A stretch of DNA of 64,000 nucleotides, from NCBI RefSeq assembly GCF_013359755.1, contig NZ_JABMCJ010000069.1, positions 53,365-117,364 on the forward strand, given 5' to 3'. This DNA is from Tardiphaga robiniae. GTDB lineage: Bacteria > Pseudomonadota > Alphaproteobacteria > Rhizobiales > Xanthobacteraceae. The stretch's first letter is position 1. Each line of letters starts with the position of its first letter. Made by a program: the position numbers and the translations under genes. The notes under the pieces are model-generated. The model was not told where the DNA came from. It ran no database searches and saw only the letters and a program-made list of their open reading frames with translations. Below, piece after piece: positions 54,465 through 63,599 of this stretch.

Positions 54465-55466
54465 CTATCGGGTGCTCGCATCGGCGGATGGATGCAATCC
54501 AATTGCCGGCTTGCGCGCCGCCACCCGATATTTCTCAAGCTGCTTGCGATGTCGCAAAGCGATATCCAGCGTTGAATCGATCTGAACGGCTGCGTCGAAA
54601 TCGGCCAGAGCGCGCGCAGGGTCGCCCTTGTCGCGCCAGGCGACGCCGCGATTGTTATAGGCCATCGCCAGCTCCGGCTGAAGCTGCAGCGCCGTCGTGT
54701 AGTCGGTGATGGCGCGATCATATGCGCCGCTGAGACTGAAGGAGTTTCCGCGATTCACGAAGTAGCTAGCCTTCGGCTCCAGCCGGATCGCCGCGTCGAA
54801 ATCCGCAATCGCGCGGCCATAGGCATTGTTGCGCGCATAGGACTGACCGCGCGCATCGTAATGTTCCGCGGTCGGCTCCAGGCGAATGATGTCGCTCTGG
54901 TCGTCGATCACCAGATCGAAGCGCTTGACCTTGGCATAGGCGGCCGCGCGATCGATGAGACCCTGCACCCGCGTCGGATCGAGCCGGACCGCTTCATTGT
55001 AATCGCGAACGGCCAATCGATTTTCGTGCATCGATGCGAAGGTCGCGGCGCGGCTCGCAAATAATTGGGCCTCGTTCGGCCGCAGCTTGATCGCGCGGTC
55101 GAAGTCATCAAGCGCACGGTCGAACTTCTTGCCGGCCGCAAGCGCCTTGCCGCGGGCTTCGAGCGCTGCGGCCGAGAGGGGATCGAGCTGAACTGCCAGA
55201 TCACCATCCGCAATGGCTAGGTCGACCTGTTCCAGCCTGAGTTGCAGCCCGGCGCGCACGATCAGGGCATGAACGCGGTCCGGCGGTGCCGCCGTCGAGC
55301 CGATCACCAGGGCGCAGATGCCGAGCATCTGCTCGGGCGGCAAGGTGTCGTCATTCGCGCAGGTGGCAGCGGCCTCGACCGTACCCTGCGCTCGGACGGC
55401 CGCATGGGGCAGCGATGGCGCCGCAAGAGCGGCACACAGAACCAACGTCCGAAACGAATGACCCAT
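54465..55466 (-). CDS. Exported TPR protein (long)
   Basis: A 333-residue protein with a cleavable signal (RTLVLCAALAAPSLPHAAV) and about seven TPR repeats (for example KKFDRALDDFDRAIKLRPNE, and GRAIADFDAAIRLEPKASYF, and GAYDRAITDYTTALQLQPEL). The N-terminal Cys pair (TCANDDTLPPEQMLGIC) matches that of the shorter paralogue. It is 29 bases after a TAXI receptor gene and 3 bases before the shorter TPR gene, so three genes may share a transcript. In TPR-protein-associated TRAP transporters of Treponema a TPR protein binds the receptor; a similar partnership here is inference. Confidence 0.86.
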   Translation of the reverse strand: MGHSFRTLVLCAALAAPSLPHAAVRAQGTVEAAATCANDDTLPPEQMLGICALVIGSTAAPPDRVHALIVRAGLQLRLEQVDLAIADGDLAVQLDPLSAAALEARGKALAAGKKFDRALDDFDRAIKLRPNEAQLFASRAATFASMHENRLAVRDYNEAVRLDPTRVQGLIDRAAAYAKVKRFDLVIDDQSDIIRLEPTAEHYDARGQSYARNNAYGRAIADFDAAIRLEPKASYFVNRGNSFSLSGAYDRAITDYTTALQLQPELAMAYNNRGVAWRDKGDPARALADFDAAVQIDSTLDIALRHRKQLEKYRVAARKPAIGLHPSADASTR

Positions 55467-55495
55467 GAAAGCCCCAGCAAGCCAGCCGGACCACT

Positions 55496-56443
55496 CTACC
55501 TGATCAGGCCCCGCTCCCGATAGTAGCGCAACGCGCCGGGATGCAGCGGCACCGGGTTTTTGCTCACGGCGCTCGCCAGCCGGATCTCGTGGCCAGCGCG
55601 GTGCGCGATGGCGAGTTCGTCGAGGCCGCCGAACAAGCGCTTCGTCATCTGATAGACGAGTTCATCCGGCACGGCATTACTCGTCACCAGATAGTTCATC
55701 ACCGATGCCGTCGGCACGGATTTGTCCTGACTGACATAGGTCCGGGCTGGAATCCGGTCCGGCTTGAACGGCACGCCGATCTTTCTGACCAGCGCGGGCG
55801 GCACTGGCACGATGACGATATCCGTGGCCTCGCTGAGTTCCCTGATCGATGTCACGCCGAGACCCGCAGACTGCAGCGTGGCATCGAGCTTCTTCTCGAT
55901 CATCATCGTGGTGGATTCGGCAAAGGAGAAATACCTGATCTCGCCGAGATTCTCATAGCGCAGCCCCGCAGCGCCCAGAATGGCGCGGGCGTTCAACTCG
56001 GTGCCCGATCTCCGCTCGCCAACCGAGAGGCTCCGGCCCTTGAGATCGCTCAGCGTCCTGATGCCGCTCTCTTTGGTGGCAACGATCTGGATGTAATTCG
56101 GATAGAGCGCGCCGATCACCCGCAATCGGTCCTGCTTGCCGTCAAAGCCCGCCGTGGCATTGCCGGCCCAGGCGTCCTTCAGCGCGTCACCGAGCGCAAA
56201 AGCCACCTGCCCGGTGCCTTGCTGCAAGCGCGAGAGGTTCTCGACCGAACCGTCGGTTGTCTGCACCTGAACTTTCGCGCCGGGAATATCCGCATAGATC
56301 ATCGCAATCGAGACGCCGAGCGGAAAATAGATCCCGGATGTATTGCCGGTCAGCAGCGTGATCGACGGCTCGGCGCGTGCCGCTGCGCTGCACATGACGA
56401 CCACACCCGTCATGGCGGCTATCAGACGCTTCCTCATACTCAT
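55496..56443 (-). CDS. TAXI family TRAP transporter solute receptor (first copy)
   Basis: A 315-residue periplasmic receptor with a signal peptide (GVVVMCSAAARA). The TAXI hallmarks are ITLLTGNTSGIYFPLGVSIA, VQVQTTDGSVENLSRLQQG, VAFALGDALKDAW, and the C-terminal PVPLHPGALRYYRERGLI. It diverges in sequence from the other two TAXI receptors of the locus (58747, 59759), which start AIGTGGTGGVYYPLGG. It is divergent from the permease gene, 200 bases away, and two exported TPR genes follow on the same strand. AGGA is 6 bases before the first ATG. Confidence 0.9.
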   Translation of the reverse strand: MSMRKRLIAAMTGVVVMCSAAARAEPSITLLTGNTSGIYFPLGVSIAMIYADIPGAKVQVQTTDGSVENLSRLQQGTGQVAFALGDALKDAWAGNATAGFDGKQDRLRVIGALYPNYIQIVATKESGIRTLSDLKGRSLSVGERRSGTELNARAILGAAGLRYENLGEIRYFSFAESTTMMIEKKLDATLQSAGLGVTSIRELSEATDIVIVPVPPALVRKIGVPFKPDRIPARTYVSQDKSVPTASVMNYLVTSNAVPDELVYQMTKRLFGGLDELAIAHRAGHEIRLASAVSKNPVPLHPGALRYYRERGLIR

Positions 56444-56643
56444 TTTATTCCTGTCATTCAGGCCGCGAACGTGAACCGCAGCCCTCATGCGGTCAACGGC
56501 GTCGCAATAGCGAACGCCGTTGCCGCGACGAAAGTTTCACCGGTAAGCCCTTGCGCCAGCCGGGTAAAACGGCATGAATGCGCCGCACTCAGAATAATAA
56601 GGCCGGCAAAGCCGGCTGCGGGAAATATCCCGGGGGATGAAAC

Positions 56644-58659
56644 ATGGCTGACCAGAAATCAAACGCGAGCGATGACACCGTTGCCGTCTCCGACGAGGCA
56701 TTGGCGAAGGCTGAAGCCTTCATCGAAGCCGATGAAGGCGCAACAAATCGCCTGCTCGGCTGGGCCGGAACGATCTCCACCGGCATCGCCGTCGTCATGA
56801 GCCTGTTTCATCTCTATGCCGCCTACGCCATCGTGCCGACGCAGGAGCTGCGCTATGTCCACGTCGCCTTCACGCTGATCCTGAGCTTCCTGCTGTTCCC
56901 CGTCGCTGCGCGCTTCCGCAACCGCGTGCGCTGGTGGGACATCGTGCCGGGCATCGTCGCCATCGGCACCATTGCCTATGCGCTGTGGGGCGGCGACGAT
57001 TTCACCGACCGCGCTACGCTGCCGGATCATATGGATGTCATCGTCGGCATCGTCTTCATCGTGCTGCTGCTGGAAGCGACCCGCCGCACCACCGGCCTGA
57101 TCATGCCGGTCGTGTCCGTTTTCTTCATTGCCTATGCGATGCTCGGCCCGCATCTGCCGGCGCCATGGACTCATCGCGGCTATGACCTGCCGCGCCTCGT
57201 TGGCCATCTCTTCATCACGCTGGAGGGCATCTTCGGCGTCGCGGTCGACGTGTCGGCCACGCTGATCATCCTGTTCACGATCTATGGCGCGTTCCTGTCG
57301 ATGTCCGGCGCCGGAAAGTTCTTCATCGATTTCTCGCTATCGTTGATGGGGAACAAGTCGAACGCCGCCGGCCGCACCGTGGTGCTGTCGTCGTTCCTGC
57401 TCGGCGGGCCTTCCGGCTCCGGCGTCGCCACCACCGTGATGATCGGCACCGTCGCCGCCCCCATGCTGGCCAAGGCCGGTTTCGAGAAGAACGCTGCCGG
57501 CGGCCTGCTCGCCGCGGGCGGTCTCGGCGCGATCCTGTCACCGCCGGTGCTCGGCGCCGCCGCGTTCCTGATCGCTGAATTCCTCAAGATCAGCTATCTC
57601 GACGTGATCTGGATGGCGACCATCCCGACCTGTCTCTACTACCTGTCGCTGCTGATCATGGTGGAGATCGACGCCAAGCGGTTCGGCGCCCACAATGTCA
57701 ATGTCAGGCCTGAACTCAGCCTCGGCGTGATGATGAAGCGTTACGGGTTCCACTTCATTTCTCTGCTCGCCGTCGTCGTCTTCATGATCATCGGCTACTC
57801 GCCGTCACTGTCGGTGTTCTACGCCACCCTCGTCACCTTCGTGCTCAGTTTCCTCCGCAAGGACACTGCGCTGGTGCCGAAGAAGCTGGTGAAGGCGCTG
57901 GCCGATGGCTCGATCGGCGCGCTCAATGCCGCCACCACCTGCGCCTGCGCCGGCATCGTGGTCGGCGTCGTCACGCTCACCGGCCTCGGCCTGAAATTCT
58001 CGTCGATCGTGATTTCCTATGCGGGCGGCAGCCTGTTGCTGACGGCGATCTATACGGCGCTGATCGTCTGGATCATCGGCCTCGCAGTGCCGGTCACCGC
58101 GTCCTACATCATCTGCGCGGTGATCGCCGCGCCCGCACTGATCAAGCTCGGCGTGCCTGACTACGCCGCACACATGTTCATCTTCTATTACGCCGTGCTC
58201 TCGGAAGTCTCGCCGCCCACCGCGCTATCGCCCTTCGCGGCGGCGGCGATTACCGGCGGCGATCCCTACAAGACCACGCTGCAATCGTGGAAATACACAC
58301 TGCCGGCGTTCCTGGTGCCATTCGTCTTCGTCTGCGATCCGCAAGGCGTCGGCCTGCTGCTGAACATTCCGAAGGGCGGCTCGTGGGTCGACATCGTCGA
58401 GATCACCTTCAAGACCACGCTGGGACTGCTGGCACTGGCCGCCGTCGCGCAGAACTGGGCACTGCGACAAAATACACCGATTGAGCGCGGCTTGCTTCTG
58501 CTATCGGGATTACTGCTGGTATTCCCGAGCTTGATCGAGGCGATCATCGAATCGATCATCGGTCGCGACATCAGCTACACATTCGTGCCTGGCCTCATCA
58601 TCGGCCTCGGCGTGCTGCTCTGGCAGGCAAGGACGAGGACGCAACCGGCACCGGCATGA
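56644..58659 (+). CDS. TRAP transporter permease, fused DctQM-type
   Basis: A 671-residue integral membrane protein with about sixteen hydrophobic segments. The N-terminal part resembles the small DctQ subunit and the rest the large DctM subunit, as is usual for TAXI systems. Marker regions are GGPSGSGVATTVMIGTVAAP, AAGGLLAAGGLGAILSPPVLG and SEVSPPTALSPFAAAAITGG. It imports solutes with a sodium or proton gradient using a TAXI receptor. Two TAXI receptor genes follow on the same strand and a third is divergent. GGGGGATGAAAC precedes the ATG. Confidence 0.93.
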   Translation: MADQKSNASDDTVAVSDEALAKAEAFIEADEGATNRLLGWAGTISTGIAVVMSLFHLYAAYAIVPTQELRYVHVAFTLILSFLLFPVAARFRNRVRWWDIVPGIVAIGTIAYALWGGDDFTDRATLPDHMDVIVGIVFIVLLLEATRRTTGLIMPVVSVFFIAYAMLGPHLPAPWTHRGYDLPRLVGHLFITLEGIFGVAVDVSATLIILFTIYGAFLSMSGAGKFFIDFSLSLMGNKSNAAGRTVVLSSFLLGGPSGSGVATTVMIGTVAAPMLAKAGFEKNAAGGLLAAGGLGAILSPPVLGAAAFLIAEFLKISYLDVIWMATIPTCLYYLSLLIMVEIDAKRFGAHNVNVRPELSLGVMMKRYGFHFISLLAVVVFMIIGYSPSLSVFYATLVTFVLSFLRKDTALVPKKLVKALADGSIGALNAATTCACAGIVVGVVTLTGLGLKFSSIVISYAGGSLLLTAIYTALIVWIIGLAVPVTASYIICAVIAAPALIKLGVPDYAAHMFIFYYAVLSEVSPPTALSPFAAAAITGGDPYKTTLQSWKYTLPAFLVPFVFVCDPQGVGLLLNIPKGGSWVDIVEITFKTTLGLLALAAVAQNWALRQNTPIERGLLLLSGLLLVFPSLIEAIIESIIGRDISYTFVPGLIIGLGVLLWQARTRTQPAPA

Positions 58660-58746
58660 CCAACGACAGAAACGAATAACGTCAAGTTATCGCATGACAG
58701 CGGACGCCGCAGATAAGCGGCGCCGCCGACTTCAGGGAGTGACGCG

Positions 58747-59718
58747 ATGAGATGGACAGCTTTCAGACACAGGGCGTTCAGCCTTGCACTGCTCGGCATC
58801 GCCTGCGCGGCGACCGGTGCTTCTGCGGAAGACAAGACCATCGCCATTGCGACCGGCGGGACCGGCGGCATCTTCTACCCGCTCGGAGGCGGGCTCGCGA
58901 ACCTGTTGTCGAAGAAACTGCCGCATACCCAGGCCACCGGCGAAGTCACCGGCGGCAGCGTCGACAACATCAAGCTGCTGGAAACCGGCCAGGCCGATCT
59001 CGGTTTCATGACCGGCGACGTCGCGTCCGATGCCGTGAAGGGCGAGAACAAGTTCAAGAAGCCCGTTCCGCTGCGCACCATCGTCGCCGTCTATTCCAGC
59101 CCGGTGCATGTGGTGACCATCGCCGGCACCGGTATCGAGAAATTCGCCGATCTGAAAGGCAAGCGCATCTCGAGCGGCGCGCCGGGCAGCGCCACCGAGG
59201 CACAGACCTTCCGCCTGCTGGAAGCCGCGGGCCTCGACAAGGACAAGGACGTCAAGCGCGAACGTCTGTCGGTGGCGGAATCCGCGTCCGCGCTCAAGGA
59301 TCGCAAGATTGATGCCTTCTTCTGGGGCGGCGGTGTGCCGACTGCCGCGGTGGTCGATCTAGCGGCGACGCCCGGCGTCACCATCAAGCTGATCGACATC
59401 GACTACCTGCTCGAGCCGATCGTGAAAAAATACGGCCAGATCTTCGCGCCCAGCGTGATCAAGGCCGGCAGCTATCCGGGCCAGACCACCGACAGCCGTG
59501 GCTTCGCCGCCTGGAACCAGATCATGGCCACCGACAAGATGTCGGACGAGACCGCCTATGCGATCACGAAGACGATCTTCGAGAACAAGGCCGATCTCGT
59601 CGCCGTCCATAAAGAGGCGGAGAACATCAATCTCGCCACGCAGACACCAGCGCAATCGCCGGCGCCCTATCACCCCGGCACGCTGAAATATCTCAAGGAA
59701 GTCGGCGCGGTGAAATAG
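58747..59718 (+). CDS. TAXI family TRAP transporter solute receptor (second copy)
   Basis: A 323-residue periplasmic receptor. Signal peptide to about residue 27 (GIACAATGASA). The TAXI pattern is TIAIATGGTGGIFYPLGGGL, GEVTGGSVDNIKLLETGQAD, and FFWGGGVPTAAVVDLAATPG. It is the same length as the next gene and clearly homologous to it across the whole protein, which suggests tandem duplication. It follows the permease by 87 bases on the same strand. Confidence 0.93.
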   Translation: MRWTAFRHRAFSLALLGIACAATGASAEDKTIAIATGGTGGIFYPLGGGLANLLSKKLPHTQATGEVTGGSVDNIKLLETGQADLGFMTGDVASDAVKGENKFKKPVPLRTIVAVYSSPVHVVTIAGTGIEKFADLKGKRISSGAPGSATEAQTFRLLEAAGLDKDKDVKRERLSVAESASALKDRKIDAFFWGGGVPTAAVVDLAATPGVTIKLIDIDYLLEPIVKKYGQIFAPSVIKAGSYPGQTTDSRGFAAWNQIMATDKMSDETAYAITKTIFENKADLVAVHKEAENINLATQTPAQSPAPYHPGTLKYLKEVGAVK

Positions 59719-59758
59719 TCACCGCGACATCACAGGAAAACTGGAGGAGAGGACAACC

Positions 59759-60730
59759 ATGTTCAAGCGTTTCAGAAAGACATCGATTGCCGTGGCGCTG
59801 GTCGCCACGGCCGGCCTTGCAGGCGCGGCCATCGCGCAGCAGAAGACCATGGCGATCGGCACTGGCGGCACCGGTGGCGTGTATTATCCGCTCGGCGGCG
59901 CTATCGCCAATGTGCTGTCGAAGGCGCTGCCGAACACCCAAGCCACGGCGGAAGTTACCGGCGGGTCGGTCGATAACCTCAAGCTGATCGCCTCGGGCCA
60001 GAGCGAACTCGGCTTCAGCATGGCCGACGCCGCGCTGGACGCACTGAACGGCCAGGACAAGTTCAAGAGCGGCAAAGTCCCGCTGCAGACCCTGCTCGTG
60101 GTCTATCCGAACCGCATGCATATCGTGACCATCGAGGGCGCCGGCATCGAGAAGATGTCGGATCTCAAGGGTAAGCGCGTCTCCACAGGCTCGCCGGGCG
60201 GCGCCACCGAAGTGATGGCGTTCCGCGTCATCGAGGCCGCCGGTCTCGACAAGGACAAGGACATGAAGCGCGAGCGTCTCGGCGTCGCCGAAAGCGTTAA
60301 CGCCATCAAGGACCGCAAGATCGATGCGTTCTTCTGGGTCGGCGGCGTTCCCACCGCCGCCGTCACCGATCTCGCCGCCACACCCGGCATGAAGATCAAG
60401 TTCGTCGACCACGCCGACCTCGCCGCCAAGATGAACGAGAAATACGGCAAGCTGTATTCGCCTTCGACCATCAGCAAGAGCATCTATCCCGGCATGGACA
60501 AGGACAACGCCAATACCGAGGTCTGGAACATCATCGTCACCGGCAACAAGATGAGCGACGACGACGCCTACAACATCGTCAAGACGCTGGTGGAGAAGAA
60601 GGCCGACATCGTCGCCGTGCACAAGGAGGCCGAGAGCTTCTCGCTCGACAACCAGGTGCAGGAGCGCTCCCCGGTGCCGTTCCATCCGGGCGCGCTGAAG
60701 TACTTCAAGGAAAAGGGCATCGGCAAGTAA
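59759..60730 (+). CDS. TAXI family TRAP transporter solute receptor (third copy)
   Basis: A 323-residue periplasmic receptor with a signal peptide ending near AGAAIAQ. It shares with the preceding gene the TGGTGGVYYPLGGAIANVLS start, EVTGGSVDNLKLIASGQ and FFWVGGVPTAAVTDLAATPG, and the C-terminal FHPGALKYFKEKG. Differences cluster in the central lobe, so the two may bind different ligands. A terminator ends the operon. Confidence 0.93.
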   Translation: MFKRFRKTSIAVALVATAGLAGAAIAQQKTMAIGTGGTGGVYYPLGGAIANVLSKALPNTQATAEVTGGSVDNLKLIASGQSELGFSMADAALDALNGQDKFKSGKVPLQTLLVVYPNRMHIVTIEGAGIEKMSDLKGKRVSTGSPGGATEVMAFRVIEAAGLDKDKDMKRERLGVAESVNAIKDRKIDAFFWVGGVPTAAVTDLAATPGMKIKFVDHADLAAKMNEKYGKLYSPSTISKSIYPGMDKDNANTEVWNIIVTGNKMSDDDAYNIVKTLVEKKADIVAVHKEAESFSLDNQVQERSPVPFHPGALKYFKEKGIGK

Positions 60731-60754
60731 GACCAGCCCGCAAGACCTGATATC

Positions 60755-60790
60755 AGGCCGCGATGCGAAAGCCTCGCGGCCTTTGTTTTT
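60755..60790 (+). terminator. Intrinsic terminator after the TRAP-TAXI operon
   Basis: AGGCCGCGA pairs with TCGCGGCCT and is followed by TTGTTTTT. Confidence 0.88.
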
Positions 60791-60935
60791 AAGTGGTCGA
60801 TCGCGGACCTCTCCCTTGTCGTTCCCGCCTGCGGGGGACGACGGCTGATAGAACGGCGTGTGTGACGAATACCGCGGAACCGGATCACTCAACCGCCGTT
60901 GCCTGCCGGGCACTGCCGTGCCGTGAGAGCCGCGC

Positions 60936-62186
60936 GTGCACGACGACGCCAACAGGATCAAACATCCGCTCGACGCGCTGAACTTCTTTCTCGCCGATGT
61001 CCGAGATGGGCTCGGGCCCTATCTCGCGATCTATCTGCTGACGGTCCAGAAATGGGACGAGGCCTCCATCGGCATCGTGATGTCGGTCGCCGCCCTCGCT
61101 GGCATCGTCGCGCAGACCCCTGCCGGCGCCCTGATCGACAAGACCAAGGCCAAGCGCGCCATCGTCATTCTTGCCGCCGTCATCGTCACGCTCGGCTCGA
61201 TCGCGCTGCCGCTCTATCCCGGTTTCCTGTTCGTCGCGACGACACAGGCGCTGACCGGTGTCGCCGCGGCCGTCTTCGCGCCGGCACTGGCGGCGATCAC
61301 CCTCGGCATTGTCGGCCCCAAAGCCTTTGCCCGCCGGATCGGCCGCAACGAGGCGTTCAACCATGCCGGCAATGCGACGGCGGCGACGCTGGCCGGCATC
61401 TTCGCCTATGCCTTCGGGCCGATCGTCGTGTTCTGGCTGATGGCCGCGATGGCTGTGGCGAGCATCCTCGCGACGCTGGCGATCCCTGCTGATGCCATCG
61501 ATCATCAGATGGCCCGCGGTCTCGGTGATCTCGACGACACGCACGATCACGATGTCGCCGACCGGCCATCCGGCTTTCAGGTGCTGCTGACCTGCAAGCC
61601 GCTCCTGATATTTGCCGCCGCCACCGTGCTGTTTCATTTCTCCAATGCGGCGATGCTGCCGCTGGTCGGCCAGAAACTCGCACTGGTGAACAGCGAGCTT
61701 GGCACCACGCTGATGTCGGTCTGCATCGTCGCGGCACAATTGGTGATGGTGCCGGTCGCCATGCTGGTCGGCCGCAAGGCCGATGTCTGGGGCCGCAAAC
61801 CGATCTTCGCCTGCGCGCTCGCTGTGCTGGCGCTGCGCGGCGCGCTGTATCCGCTCTCCGATAATCCCTATTGGCTGGTCGGCGTGCAGACCCTCGACGG
61901 CATCGGCGCCGGAATCTTCGGTGCGATCTTCCCGCTGGTGGTCGCGGACCTCACTTACGGCACCGGCCACTTCAACATCAGCCAGGGCGCGATCGCCACC
62001 GCCGCGGGATTGGGCGGCGCTCTCAGCACGGCCATTGCCGGCGTGATCGTCGTGAATGCCGGCTACAGCGCGGCATTCCTCGCGCTTGCCGCTTTGGCGG
62101 CGATCGGCCTCATCCTGTTCATCGTCGCGATGCCGGAGACGCGACCTTCCGACGCACGTCATCAGCCGTTAGTACCAAATGCTTAA
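60936..62186 (+). CDS. MFS transporter
   Basis: A 416-residue carrier with about twelve hydrophobic helices. The first helix-loop region has AALAGIVAQTPAGALIDKTKAKR, close to the MFS motif, and the second half has VGRKADVWGRKPIFACALAV. A His/Asp-rich central loop (GDLDDTHDHDVADRPSG) could bind a metal. The GTG start gives the only full-length N-terminus; no clear ribosome site. No substrate can be named. Confidence 0.87.
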   Translation: MHDDANRIKHPLDALNFFLADVRDGLGPYLAIYLLTVQKWDEASIGIVMSVAALAGIVAQTPAGALIDKTKAKRAIVILAAVIVTLGSIALPLYPGFLFVATTQALTGVAAAVFAPALAAITLGIVGPKAFARRIGRNEAFNHAGNATAATLAGIFAYAFGPIVVFWLMAAMAVASILATLAIPADAIDHQMARGLGDLDDTHDHDVADRPSGFQVLLTCKPLLIFAAATVLFHFSNAAMLPLVGQKLALVNSELGTTLMSVCIVAAQLVMVPVAMLVGRKADVWGRKPIFACALAVLALRGALYPLSDNPYWLVGVQTLDGIGAGIFGAIFPLVVADLTYGTGHFNISQGAIATAAGLGGALSTAIAGVIVVNAGYSAAFLALAALAAIGLILFIVAMPETRPSDARHQPLVPNA

Positions 62187-62236
62187 GGATGGTATTGCAT
62201 TGCGGTAGCAACTCGCAGTGCAACATAGTACCATCC
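62187..62236. other. Long imperfect hairpin between MFS gene and Bug gene
   Basis: GGATGGTA (62187-62194) pairs with TACCATCC (62229-62236) and the inner TTGCATTGCG pairs with CGCAGTGCAA with one wobble, leaving a 5-base bulge. It begins at the stop codon of the MFS gene and is 230 bases ahead of the Bug receptor. No T tract follows. Confidence 0.6.
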
Positions 62237-62463
62237 ACCAAGTACGTTCCCATGCATGTTGTCCATGGAAACGCCTGATCGGGAGAAGCTGAGAAGACCT
62301 GCCGGTTGCGCAGATGAGCCGCAGGAGCGGACCGTCGGGTTCGTTGCACCAGCCGTGCCGGTTCCCACTTGATCCCGGCCTCCCGTCATTGTCTTAAACA
62401 CCCTCAATCAGATCGCGCGTCGCAGCCGCGCGGCCTGTCCGACATGCAAAAGGACTCTTCGAG

Positions 62464-63465
62464 ATGTCATCATCGACCCGCTTCCCGTCCCGCCGCTCCG
62501 TGATCCTCGGCGGCGCGGCTGCCCTCGGCACCCTGCCGATCCTGTCGCGCCGCGCCAGCGCAGCCGAGTGGCCCACCAAGCCGGTGAAGTTTATCGTTCC
62601 GTTCGCGGCCGGCGGCACCACCGACATTCTGGCGCGCGTTGTCGCGCAGAAGATGTCCGAAGAGATGGGCCAGCAGTTCATCGTCGAGAACAAGGCCGGC
62701 GCCGGCGGCAACATCGCCGCTGATTTCGTCTCCAAGGCCGAAGGCGACGGCTACACCTTCCTGGTCGGCACGCCCGGCACCCACGCCATCAACAAGTTCG
62801 TGTTCAAGAACATGACCTATGATCCGGTGAAGGATCTGGCGTCGGTGATCGTGATCGCCAAGGTGCCGAACCTGTTCTCGGTGACCAATTCGCTGCCGGC
62901 CAAGAGCGTCAAGGAGTTCATCGAACTCGCCAAGGCCAAGCCGGATGAATATTTCTACGGCACGCCGGGCCTCGGCTCGACCGCGCATCTGTCGACCGAA
63001 CTGTTCAAGTCGATGACCGGCGTGAAGCTGACCCACGTGCCCTACAAGGGCAGCGCCCCCGCGCTCACCGACCTGATCGGCGGCCGCGTCCATGTGATGA
63101 TCGACAACCTGCCCGCCGCGCAGCCTTTCGCGGAGAGCAACCAGATCCGTGCACTCGCCGTCTCCACCAGCAAGCGCTGGGAGCCGATGAAGGACATTCC
63201 GACCATCGCGGAATCCGGCGTGGACGGCTACGACGCCGCCTCCTGGTTCACCATCGCAGCGCCAGCCAAGACGCCGAAGGAGATCATCGCCAAGCTCAAT
63301 GCCTCGACCGACAAGTTCATCAAGTCGGCCGATGGTACTGCCCGCCTGATCAAGCTCGGCGCCGATCCGACCGGCGGTTCGCCGGCCGACATGGATGCCT
63401 ATGTGCAGTCCGAAATCGAGAAGTGGGGCAAGGTCGCCCAGTTCGCCGGCATCAAGCCGGAGTAA
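62464..63465 (+). CDS. Bug-family tripartite tricarboxylate transporter receptor
   Basis: A 333-residue periplasmic solute receptor. The N-terminus has a twin-arginine-like signal (PSRRSVILGGAAALGTLPIL). Bug landmarks are WPTKPVKFIVPFAAGGTTDI, FIVENKAGAGGNIAADFV, PGLGSTAHLSTELFKSMTGV and HVPYKGSAPALTDLIGGRV. It would bind a carboxylate or similar ligand. No TctA/TctB genes are adjacent, as is common for the very large Bug sets of some bacteria. The incomplete gene at the left edge is a second member of the same family. Confidence 0.94.
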   Translation: MSSSTRFPSRRSVILGGAAALGTLPILSRRASAAEWPTKPVKFIVPFAAGGTTDILARVVAQKMSEEMGQQFIVENKAGAGGNIAADFVSKAEGDGYTFLVGTPGTHAINKFVFKNMTYDPVKDLASVIVIAKVPNLFSVTNSLPAKSVKEFIELAKAKPDEYFYGTPGLGSTAHLSTELFKSMTGVKLTHVPYKGSAPALTDLIGGRVHVMIDNLPAAQPFAESNQIRALAVSTSKRWEPMKDIPTIAESGVDGYDAASWFTIAAPAKTPKEIIAKLNASTDKFIKSADGTARLIKLGADPTGGSPADMDAYVQSEIEKWGKVAQFAGIKPE

Positions 63466-63534
63466 GGGCAGCGCAGGGTTGGCAGGGCGTTAGACGCGCC
63501 TGCCTGTCTTGCTTCGTTAAGCGTGAATAGATCG

Positions 63535-63569
63535 AAGGGCATGCGCATCCGCGTGTGCCCTTTTGTTTT
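63535..63569 (+). terminator. Intrinsic terminator after the Bug gene
   Basis: AAGGGCATGCGC pairs with GCGTGTGCCCTT around ATCC, with two wobbles, followed by TTGTTTTGG. Confidence 0.78.
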
Positions 63570-63599
63570 GGGAGTGCGGTCGGCGCCTATTCCACACTC

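Noticed and set aside
59693..60961. Minus-strand open frame of 422 codons opposite the third TAXI gene
   Set aside because: Antisense shadow; the plus-strand TAXI gene has signal peptide, motifs and terminator.
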